Shown here one piece after another: positions 1-10,329 of a DNA stretch of 64,000 nt. This stretch comes from Centroberyx gerrardi. Taxonomy: Eukaryota; Chordata; Actinopteri; Beryciformes; Berycidae. Position 1 is the stretch's first letter. Each line of letters starts with the position of its first letter. The position numbers were made by a program, and so were the translations under genes. The stretch covers positions 15,017,760-15,081,759 of the forward strand of contig NC_136005.1 of the NCBI RefSeq assembly GCF_048128805.1. The letters run 5' to 3'. The notes under the pieces were generated by a model that was not told where the DNA came from, made no database searches, and saw nothing but the letters and a program-made list of their open reading frames with translations.

Positions 1-149
1 CATCTCTAAGTGAAGTATTTCTGGTTAAATGTTGTGTGTTGAGGAATTTACATGTGTTCAAATTACACAAACATGTTAAGTATTTCAGGTTGATTCTGTT
101 GTGCCATTGAAGTGGCTGCCTCTCTCTCTCTCTCTGCGAGAGTCAGTTC

Positions 150-419
150 TCAACTCGTATGTGGACAACCTACTACAGAGTCATCAGAAGAGGAAGCAAG
201 GACCCTGGTAGACAAGCTGCAAGCACTCCTGGCAGGACGGGATTTTGAGCTGCACCAGTGGGCAAGCCGCCACCCAGCAGTTATCAGCCATCTTCCCTCA
301 ACCGCCAGGTCTGACAGTGCTGAGGTCTGGATAGCGCAGGCCCAGCCAGATGTTCAGGAGTCAGCACTAGTCCTTCTTCGGCACTGCCCATCTGACACTA
401 TCATACAATCTAAGAACCA
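150..419 (+). mobile_element. BEL/Pao LTR-retrotransposon pol fragment
   Basis: An open plus-strand segment reads EEEARTLVDKLQALL, then FELHQWASRHP and SHLPSTARSDSAEVW. This pattern is typical of the stretch just after the reverse transcriptase of BEL/Pao pol polyproteins. Only about 90 residues remain, with no LTR and no catalytic motif, so it is a dead piece. It lies just past exon 4 of gene A, where the gene F copy has ordinary intron and exon 5, so it lengthens intron 4 of gene A. Confidence 0.6.
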
Positions 420-519
420 TTACCTTCCCACAGACCACTCTGCACACCAAAATATTATAATTAAATTCACTTTAAAAATCCTCATAATGCCTGTCCTTCC
501 GTGTAACTTAGAGGCTCAC

Positions 520-3500
520 CTGTGCCCATGTACCTCCCTCTAAGTACACCAACTCATTGAAGTCCTGAAGGATAGACTGGTACTGCTTGTCACTGTACTC
601 AAAACGATCCCCAAACACCAAGCAGCAGATTACGTTGGATACAGCATTGTTCACCAGCAGCTGGGCATTGAAGGGCTCACCTGAAAAATGAAGAGATAAT
701 GCGAAAGAAACATTGTGAAACATAGGGCCAAGCCAATCGTCAAAACGTAAAATGTATGATGGGCAGAAAGCAAGGAAAAGCACTATTGGATATTGATTAT
801 GGGTAATTAGTTGATAAGTAGATATAGCAAATACATAATACAGTTAACTGCCAAAATGAAGTATACACTTGAATTCTAACACAGATGTGGTTCCTCAGAT
901 AATCAACAATTAACATGCCATTGCTTAGAGTCATGTGTAAAAATGCTGGGCAGACCCAATTGTCCAATATTTTGACTACCACAGCTCAAAGAAGAGATTT
1001 CAGTGAATTTGAGAGAGGGGTGACTGTTAGAGAATGCTCAACTTGCTGATGTTTGACAAGGACCAGGTTCAAGTGATGTTGGCAAATTGGAGGGAAAGAG
1101 ATCATCAACTAGGCGCAACTGTGGAGAGAATTACATACTCCCAAGCTACATTTTGTGCATTTTGCCTTTTTTTTGGATAGTTGACAGTAGATAGGCAGGA
1201 AAGATTAGGAGATAGAGAAGGGGATGACATGTGACAAAGGTCCCAGACCGGATTCAAACCCAGGATGGTTACATGGTACATGCCTTAGCACAGATTCTAA
1301 AGCATTACCTGAGGCAGTGTATTCCACCACATTATTAAAACCAAATCATCCATATTAATCACCAAATCATAGAATTTCTTGAGGAGGAATGTTTTTTTAT
1401 CTGTCCAATTTAGTTCCACACATTTTAAAAATCTATGCCAAGCCAGTGCACTGAAGTTGTTCTGGTAGCCCATGTTGGCCCAGCGCCATGTTAAGACTCT
1501 TTATGCTGGTGATTCCTTTACTCTGGCACCTACCTGTAGTTTCGTAGGTCATTTATCGTCATGGTGCTTGTTAATATGCTTTCTATCATATTGCATCAAA
1601 ATAGATCATGAAAGCATTTAGAGGGATGGATACTTTGGGAGGCCCAACTATGGGTGGCTTGGGGTCAATCACATATCCAGGTAATACACACATATTGCCC
1701 TGTAGCTGGTTAAGAAGAACTAATGAGTTGTTGCTTGTTAAAAAGTAATTAAGATTTGCGTAATACCTTGCTGATGGGCAAAGGCCTCATTCAGATAGTG
1801 GCACTCCTGCTGGATGGATGGTTCGAGGGTCTTCTTGCCCACACCAAAGTTCCTGAGTGTATGGAGAGCAAATCTCCGCTGCTGCTTCCACTGATAGCCA
1901 TTTGATAGCAACAAACCTGTTGGGAACATAAAACAGCGTAGACTGAAAGCAACTGGAACTGACTGAAAGCAACAGTGTTTAGGTTTTTCATCCCTTTTCA
2001 TTGCACGAAAGAGGTGTTAATATAAAACAGTACTCTTGAGATGGTCTCAAAGGCAATGTTTTCCAATATATTTTAAATTGTATTTAAAATCAATGCTAGA
2101 CACATTATTTATTTGTGGGTCCTATCTGATACTACTGTCTTGAGTAGACTTAGGTACAATCACAAGCAACTTTTTCAAACAAAATGCAACACACACTACC
2201 TTTATTCCCAAACGTGTCATGAAACAGCGGGATGACAGGGCGATCTGTGTAATCCTCCCCTCTTTCGACCAAGGCTTCTCTCACAAGCTTGTACCCGTTG
2301 ATTACCACAATCCTTCCACCAAAGAGTCGAAGGCTGAAAATGTTTCCATATTTCTCTGCAAACTGAGAGAGAAACAGCAGATTGGTATTGTGGTCCAACA
2401 TTGAGCGGCCTGTTCACATTGTAGAGCTCACTAGGAAAATGTGATCGATGAGGAATATGAAAGGAATAATGTTAGATAGTATGACGCCAAGGTTAACTAT
2501 AAAAGCTGGAAATTCGGGTTATACTCCATGAATGTTGGGTGCCATGCATTTATTGCCAAATCCACCACTGGTGTAGTCTTTGGGATTTGTTTGATTTATT
2601 AAGACCAATTATGAAGCAGCCAAAATAAACAGCCATGTGGCTCTGGTTGAAGATAAAAAAACACCAGGTAGGGCTCAATTTAAGGAAATCATAATGACAC
2701 AAGTTTTCTTTTACCATATGATGGCAGCAGAATTGGGTAGTCACACAATATCCTCAATTCTTGGTATACTTGTTTCATGGGTATGCCTGTTGCTGTTCAT
2801 ACAATGCACTTTCTGGACCTCTGAGTGGGGGAGAATTGTCCCATAATCCCGGGATGGTTGGCAGATTTTACTAATGGGTTAGCTGTCCCTGTAGCTCGTT
2901 GCTGTTAAAATTAACGGTGAGGTTGGAAATATTCAGAGAGATGTTGTAAGCCTGAATGTAGGTGCAATGAGGTTGTATGATCAGTGGTGGCAGTAGGCAT
3001 AGATAGGGGTGGTTCAAATATGGTAGAATTTATTTGAACACAAATAACACATTTTCGTAGGTGAGATTAAAAAAAATAAAAAAATAAGGAGCTAATACAG
3101 GCATGTCTATTTAGGTTATTCATTTCTAGGCACAGAGCTGACAAGGCAGATAATAAACTAAAGAGCAGAAGCCAAAGATACAGCCTAAAACAACGCAAAA
3201 TCAAGTAATATTTCTATGGGCTTGTATTACTACAGGGACTTAGCGTATCTATGGCAGCTACTCAGTGAGTTTATAGTGGGCATGTGGTAGCCTGTCGCAC
3301 TGAGCAACATATCTTACTACACGGACAGCGGATGTCACTGACCACTGGCATATACCAGTACACGGCCCTGCTGAAACTATCTGTTTTATAACTGTTGTAA
3401 CGCATGCCTGCCCACTCGTACCTTGGTTAACTCCAGGTGTATTTCGCTGGGTTTGATGCGATGAAGGTCACCAATCAGAGGAAGAGACCATGGTCCAGGA

Positions 3501-3622
3501 GGAAAGTTTCTCGGGGCTCTGTTCTTCAAAACATCAGCAAACAACAAGAAAACACACACAAATATCAAAACACTCCTCCCGTCCATCCATCCCAGGGCTA
3601 TTACGTCATATAACGTTTCCAT
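520..3622 (-). CDS. CYP2 gene A, exons 1-4 (3' part outside the window)
   Basis: Exons on the minus strand are 1: 3622-3422, 2: 2362-2200, 3: 1916-1767, 4: 680-520. They give 225 codons with intact GT/AG sites and standard CYP2 phases (0,1,1,0). Exon 1 starts [12 protein letters not shown] and has a hydrophobic anchor, a basic KNRAPRN stretch and the FPPGPW hinge. Exon 2 reads [15 protein letters not shown]. Exon 3 holds the C-helix [16 protein letters not shown], and exon 4 holds [14 protein letters not shown]. The product would be an ER-bound haem monooxygenase. Exons 5-9, with the haem-binding Cys, are not in the window and presumably lie to the left beyond a BEL/Pao insertion. Exon 4 is almost identical to exon 4 of gene F. 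It resembles fish cyp2p/cyp2ad types, a tentative match. The next gene upstream, B, points the other way. Confidence 0.85.
1165..1290. repeat. Short interspersed repeat, SINE-like
   Basis: A GATAGTTGACAGTAGATAGG start is followed by a GGGGATGACAT block and a B-box-like GGATTCAAACCC. This looks like a widespread fish short repeat. The matching intron 3 of gene E (about 48700) lacks it, so it was inserted into gene A. The family is not certain. Confidence 0.4.
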
Positions 3623-4220
3623 TTGGTATTTTTCAGGAGCAGGACACGTAAAATGTTTGTTAAGCGATTCTAGTACGAGTGCTGCTCGACTCAACTGGTG
3701 AATTTGTTAAGAAGGCGGAAATGGGGTGTGTGTGTGCGCGCGTGCGCGCGTGCGTGTGTAGTCACCTACCAGACTACCTTTGATTAATGAAATATATATT
3801 GCCTGAGCTTTTGATACTGGGACTGATGTGACAGCTAAATTGATGTATTTTGAGGTTGTAAAAAGTTTGCTTACATTTGTAGCGTTTGTAAACACTGGAG
3901 TAATATACTAGCTCAGTATTTTCCATCTACAAGTCAAAATCTTCAAAAATCAAATATGCCTAAAATGTACATTACATGGTTAAAGATTTGCTAACTGGAA
4001 GAGTTCAAGTTCCACCTTTGTTTTCCACTTTCCCCGACAGAGCTGAGAGGCCAGTAGTGTTACATAACATTTGTTTTTTGAAGCCTGCTATTCAGGCTCC
4101 TCCACTCTTCTCACAAAGCTTTTGAAGAAGAAGACCACCAAGTGGGGTATCACGTCTCTGCATGATCACCACAGCATTCAGACTGTGATTTTGCCAGAGG
4201 GCTTTTGCAAGATTATCATC
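3623..4220. promoter_or_regulatory. Divergent promoter region between genes A and B
   Basis: The 598 bp between the two start codons must hold the 5' ends of two oppositely transcribed CYP2 genes. The B-side 130 bp (about 4004-4130) recurs at 41468-41592 and 59825-59955. This conservation between units suggests a promoter or 5' UTR. I cannot place a TATA box or a transcription start with confidence. Confidence 0.6.
3726..3760. repeat. Alternating TG/CG tract
   Basis: An alternating purine-pyrimidine run, GTGTGTGTGCGCGCG and on, lies 104-138 bp upstream of the gene A start codon. It contains several GCGTG cores, the core of aryl hydrocarbon receptor sites, but none fits the full TNGCGTG form. 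The matching place upstream of gene E lacks the tract. Confidence 0.8.
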
Positions 4221-7200
4221 ATGATTTTACAGAGATTGTTTGAGTGTATGGACCTTACAGGTTGGCTGGTGTTCATCTTTGTGGCGTTACTGGTGACTGA
4301 TGTGGTCAGACACTGGGCACCAAACAACTTTCCACCTGGACCCTGGGCTGTGCCTTTTCTAGGGAATGTCTTCACTGGAGTAGACTTCAAAACCATGGAC
4401 AAGGTCAGATGAACAATAACACTTTGGCCTACCGAATTTAGGTTTTTTTCTAAACAGAAACTAAACCAACATTCATTCGTTCACACAACAAATTGCAGTT
4501 CAAAGGACTGGTTTCTCACCACGTGCTAATTGGATATCAATCAGTATTCATGTATTTTACTCAATTCAACATTAAATTTCAAGCTGTTAAATTTCAAGTG
4601 TTACAATTTACAAAAATAGCCTTTATTTCTATGCCATCTATTATGCTGACATTTGAAGATTCAAAAATGCTCAGGTCGTCACTTATTGTCAAACATTTCC
4701 TGTTTTGTAATACAATCTTATTGATATCATGGCTCCCCATCCAGCTCGCTGAGGAGTATGGCCCAGTGTTCAGCTTGAGGAGAGGCGGTAATAGGATGGT
4801 GTTTATTTCGGGATTCAAGATGGTCAAAGAGGCCCTGGTCAACCAGCTGGATAGCTTTGCTGACCGACCCATCGTCCCTCTCTTTGATGTTGTCTTCAAA
4901 GGCCTTGGTGAGTGAATGAGTGAGTGAGTGAGCGAGTGAGTGAGTGAGATCACAACTATCTTTCTTGAATCATGCTCCTTTCTCCAGGGTAAAGCTGTTA
5001 AAACAACCTTTTTATTTTTGCTGTGTTCAAGCATAAGAGACAATCTGGTCATAGTTGATATACATCATGAGGCATCACTTTTTCTTGTTTTTTTTCCTGA
5101 TCAAGACAGGTAATTGCAGGTTGTATAAAATCTATAATAGCTGTAATGAATAAATAGGCACAACACATGTTTATATTCAGACTATATGCAACAATCCCAT
5201 CTTTGCAGAGACCCCATTTGCATTGTTAATAATAGTTTGAATAATGTACTCACAGGCATAGTTTTAAGCAACGGTTACCTATGGAAGATGCAGAGGAAGT
5301 TTGCCCACACCCACCTGCACTACTTTGGAGAAGGCAAGAAGTCGCTGGAGAAACATAGTGAACTGGAAAGCACCTTCCTTTGTGAGGCCTTCAAAGAGGA
5401 GCAAGGCAAGTAGATTATATGGACTAGTCTGCTGGTTCTGTGAATAAATGCAGAACACCAACAACACAATCCTGGCAGGCTCATATAAAAATACTGCACA
5501 GACTTGTTATAACCATGGGGTGATTTGCAGGGGATGAATCGGGTTAGCATCCCCCTTGTTAGTACAAATTGTTGAATACATCCATCTTGTTATCTGGAGA
5601 TTTTAAGGAAAATCTGTGGGAAAACAGTTAGTTTCTCCCCACACCACTGGCCTTGTTACATTTCATTAAATCACTCACTGGTGATAACTTCACCATGCAC
5701 AAGGGTGTCAACAGTGTACTGCCATCATATCTAAACATTTTCTATCATCAGTTCATAGATGACTACACCATCAACAGTGCTGTGGGTAATGTCATCTGCT
5801 CTGTGGTCTTCGGACATCGCTTTGACTACAGCGATGAAAGCTTTCAAAACCTTCTGCGGTTGGACAATGAGGCTGTTCTGCTCGCTGGAACAGCTAGAGC
5901 TCAGGTGGGTAATTCAACATCCATTAACGTAGCTCAGCCGTTATTTTACGATCACAAAACGCATTGCACCATTGGCCTGCCACTGATCTGAGAGTCGTCC
6001 CTTAACCAGCTCTACGATGCCTTTCCGGGCCTGCTGAAGTACCTGCCAGGACCTCACCAGACCATCCACTCCAACTACAAGAAGATCACAGATTTCCTGC
6101 AGGAGCAAATAAAGAAGCACCAGGAGGAGTGGAACCCAGAGGATCCCCGTGATTATGTAGACACATACCTGGCAGAGATGGAGAAGGTAAGATATTTCTA
6201 CATTTTATATAAAGCTCCCTGGAACAAAGTTCAATTCAATTCAATGCAATGCAAATTTTATTGTCCTGTAAGGGAAATTTGGTTTGCATACAGGGTTTAC
6301 AGTAAAAACACATAAACACATGCAATAAAAATGCACAATATAAAAGGAAATTGAAACACAACAAAATGCCACAACATACAGTATACTATATGGACCTACA
6401 TCAGTTGATAAAACCAGGCAAGGAGTCAATAGCTTGATAGAAAGCAATAATAAAAGCCCACTCATCAGTGCAAAATACACACTTCTTGTACATGTAACAA
6501 TACATAAAACATAAAACTCTACATCACTTCATGTGCAAAACAAGAAAACTAATTGAAGTGAGGTTCTTTTAGTGTTGAGTTTAGACACTAAAGTGGCGCC
6601 CAGAGGGCATCCACTTAAACTGTACTCTACAGGGCGATTAGGGCAGTCGAAAATAGCTTTGGCCTTCCTCACCACATGCCTTTCGAAAGATTTCAATCAG
6701 TTCTGCCTGGCTCAGAAACCCTGCTGGATATTTTCATCAGGTTCTCCAGTCTGATCTTTGGCTAATGCTTCAGCTGCCCAATCAGGCTATAATACCAAAG
6801 GTTAAAACAGGCTCAATAAACCTCAGATAAACAAGGTTGTTATTTTATTATGCTAAAAGAGCAAAGAGTTCATTTCTTTTCTTTTTTTTTGTCCTTATTT
6901 TGGAGAACATTTAACTCACAGAAGAATTCATCACGCCATGGCATAGTCATCAACAACATGGCCATGTCCACTTTCCCCCTCCTTCAAGAGGTTAAAATTA
7001 CAGAATTGACAAAATGTCTATCTACATATTGGCTGTTGCAACCATTAGTGTATAAAATGTACAAGAGTAGGGAAAGAACAAAACCCCGGGGGAAGTTACA
7101 GTAATAAAATTAAATCTGTCAGAACGGAAGTCCACTATCCAGCTCACAATGCTACTATCGGAATGGCAAATTCTACATGTAAAATGTCATATTCCATCCA

Positions 7201-8402
7201 TGATTAATGCATAAAGTAGCCGATAATAGCACAGCACAATGCATAATAACATAAAATAACTATTTTCTGCTGTCTCATTGCCAGAGGAAGGTGGATCCTC
7301 AGGCTGGCTTCAACACAGAGACTCTGATGATATGCACTCTCGACCTGATTGAGGCTGGGACAGAGTCCGCTGCTACCACTTTACGCTGGGCCCTGGTGTT
7401 CATGATGAACTACCCAGAGATACAGGGTGAGTGAAATCCTCCTCATTAACCGTATTAAGTAATTGAACTTTCCCATATAGGTTATGGGTGTTTTGGCATA
7501 CCCATTTTTGTGGCATTTCAACTGTAAAACGCCCAATGAGCTGCAGTTTATGAAATCACATCGCTGTTCTGACTTGGTTTCATCACACAGAGAAGGTCCA
7601 GGCAGAGATAGACAGAGTGATTGGACAATCCCGTCAGCCCACGATGGCTGACAGACCCAGAATGCCCTACACTGACGCTGTCATCCATGAGACTCAAAGA
7701 ATGGGAAATATTGTCCCTCTGGGATTCCCCAAAATGGCCAGTAAAGACACTATGCTGGGGCGATACTTCATACCCAAGGTAAAGGACTTTTAGCAAGACT
7801 CACCGCTGGCTAAATTTCAAGACATTAAATTAGTAAATTATTAACATACAACTGGTATCACAAGCATCTCATGTCCCTTTTTCCAGGGCACAGCTATTAT
7901 GACAAACCTTTCATCTGTGCTGTTTGATAAGAATGAGTGGGAGACTCCAGATACTTTTAACCCTGAACACTTCTTGGATTCAGAGGGCCGGTTCCGCAGA
8001 AGAGAAGCCTTCTTACCATTTTCAGCAGGTCCGTCCCATTCTACTTCATTTTCAACAGTTCTCATACTATTCAGTTTACAAGAATGATTTGGGTTCACAT
8101 TTAGAAATGAGAATTTCTTGCTCCCTAAGACACAGTAAGATTAATAATCATATAGTTACTGATAGCAACACATATTTAGGTTAAGAAAGTGCTAAACTTT
8201 AGCTACTGTTGACTCTTTCTCCACAGGTAAGCGTGTGTGTATAGGGGAGCACCTGGCCAGAATGGAGCTGTTCCTTTTCTTTGCCGCTCTACTCCAACGT
8301 TTCACCATCTCCCCTGTTCCTGGAGAAATGCCCAGCATGGAGGGTGTGATGGGCTTTACCCATTCCCCTGAGGAGTTCAAGATGCTAGCCCTGCCTCGGT
8401 GA
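4221..8402 (+). CDS. CYP2 gene B, nine exons, intron 3 splice sites abnormal
   Basis: Exons: 1: 4221-4403, 2: 4745-4907, 3: 5256-5405 (or to 5409), 4: about 5744-5904 (or from 5715), 5: 6010-6186, 6: 7285-7426, 7: 7591-7778, 8: 7887-8028, 9: 8227-8402. Exon 1 starts [15 protein letters not shown] with an anchor and the FPPGPW hinge. Later exons show the I-helix [13 protein letters not shown]-helix HETQR, and the haem loop FSAG/KRVCIG across the exon 8/9 junction. The product would be a microsomal monooxygenase of about 493-504 residues. Intron 3 is odd. The normal donor position reads AAG/GCAAGT, a GC-type donor, and no AG in the right phase precedes exon 4. A GT donor after 5409 with the AG ending at 5714 restores the frame and adds 11 residues. 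The I-helix has Ser-Ala where most CYP2 proteins have Thr-Thr. It could be functional with shifted splicing, or a young pseudogene. Confidence 0.8.
4908..4948 (+). repeat. GTGA tetranucleotide repeat at the intron 2 donor of gene B
   Basis: About ten units of GTGA with small changes begin at the first base of intron 2. The donor GTGAGT is itself the first unit of the repeat. Confidence 0.9.
6232..6850 (-). mobile_element. LINE 3'-end-like fragment in intron 5 of gene B
   Basis: The segment starts with an AATTC/AATGC-rich tail and TTTTATTGTCCTGTAAGG, like the 3' ends of fish LINEs in reverse orientation. No usable reading frame remains, and intron 5 is enlarged to about 1.1 kb. The family and the right-hand boundary are uncertain. 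Confidence 0.4.
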
Positions 8403-10329
8403 CCTTCTTGCCCTATCCAGCTCTTCTCGTGGTACAGATGTGTATCTTGACATGCCCAACATGAAATATCTGCCAGACAATATCTGCCAAATGCCACACA
8501 TTTTTGAAGATTTTGAAAAAACATGAAAAATCTTCTAATCATGAATGACACGAAATGTGGCAAGTACATTAAATTGATATACCTTTTCTTAGTTTGCAAA
8601 GCACTAAGGAATTGGTCCAAAATGGCCAAGTTTTTAACCATTAATCACTTTTAAAAAATGCACAGAAAGTTAAACTGACTGTAAAATTACGACATCCAAT
8701 TGAAATCATCTAATTCAATTCTGAATCTAATACCCAAAATGCCTTGCGGGACAGTCAGGGAACTCAATGCTTTCTTTGTCACATTGTGATAACCTGTTCA
8801 TTGCTGCTACCATCTGTATTTTTGTTTGTAGGGTTAGTTGTTTGTTTGTTTGTTTAGTTTTATGTTTGCTAGGCAAGGAACCAAATTATCAATAAGCATG
8901 AAAACTTCTCTGAAATAGAACTATGCTACAGAAGTCCAACAAACACTATGTAAAACTTAAACTAATGTTGTAAAATGAAACCACTACCTCATCAAGAAAT
9001 CAGGGAAGTGGAAATTAATTTTCTACTAGCTAGTGAAACACTTCCATATGCAATTTGAGCTGCAGAGAAATGTGAAATGGAAAAGCAATCTTCCAATGCA
9101 ACTGCACTGAAAAATGGCCATATCAGGCATGCCAGGGATGTTCAGTTCAACAAGGACCTAATGAAAATACTACAGCCTTTTAACCTTTTGACAACCTTTT
9201 GACAAGTATAAAAACTATGAAAGAAAAATGTTGAATTTGCCAGTCATTATATTGATTGTGTAAACGTGGATTAGCCTCCATTAAATGAATGACATCTGCA
9301 ATGAAACTAAAGTGCTCTAATAAAGCATATCTTGTTTTTATGCAGTAATTACAGATGCTTTTTGTGTACTATGATACTTTGCACCAAAATATGTAGGCAC
9401 TCCTGTAAACTTTGCACCCTTTAATGATGCTTAATGATGGGTAACTAGCTCTGCAGGCTAAGAAGACTACCACCAATGTTGTGTGTTTGAAGCCATGTCT
9501 TGATGTTTGTCACGTTACTCCCCCTCTCTTTTTCCCCCATCTCTTTTGTCACTCTCCATTTAATAGTTTATAATAAAAAAAAAAAACTTGAAAATAATCT
9601 TGAAAAATATCCCTCATAACACATGAATGACTTTCACCATTTGAACAAAAATAGATCTGTGACAGATTACATACTATTACCCTGAGAGGTTTTTTTTCTG
9701 TTTTCTTAGAGATAGTTCGTTTTTTGTTTGTCTTGGAAACCAAAATGTTTCCATACAACTCCATACAATGGACCAGTTAAGCTCCTTTCATTCCCACGCT
9801 CCTCTCAAACTGCACTCTGCAATGTTTATTTTACACTGTTTACTTTGACATTGATTAACATCCAAACTCTGTCTCACATCACATAGTTAATGTTTTATCT
9901 TTATCTTGCATTTATACATTTCCAATCACATTTTTTCATATTGCTGTGCTGAGAATGTCGCTGCTTATGAATGATGCTCAGCATGTTGTTTATGTTTCAG
10001 CATAATAATAATTATTTAGGTATTTAAATATCATTACTCAGTCCTGTCATATGAAGGAGATCGATGTCCAGTCCTGTTTATCAACGGGTAGGTAGGTGTG
10101 GTCTGTAGTTGGTTATGTAAGGCTGTGGCATTGATTCTGAGCACCTTTGCACAGACTTTGAACTCAGAGTTAGTTTCTGATTTTTCTATTTTTTTCTATT
10201 CAATTCTGTATTATATTATCAGCTGTGAACAAGCATTTCCACCCACAGGTGCATCGACAACGACAGCAGAAAAACAGGAAGAGCGACATTTTCCACACTG
10301 GTCAGCTGTTGGTCTGGCTCTGCTTAACC
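8403..10329. other. Intergenic region between genes B and C
   Basis: No gene is visible. A canonical AATAAA at 9319-9324, 917 bp past the B stop, is a candidate poly(A) signal. Segments at about 8670-9020 and 9780-10040 recur downstream of genes C and D (about 18190-18720 and 37420-37860). The whole gene-plus-flank block was therefore duplicated. The stretch from 10080 to the C start codon matches the 5' flank of gene D. Confidence 0.6.

Noticed and set aside
4221-8402. Calling gene B a certain pseudogene
   Set aside because: All other exons are open with good splice sites, and an in-frame alternative for intron 3 exists. The evidence is not decisive.
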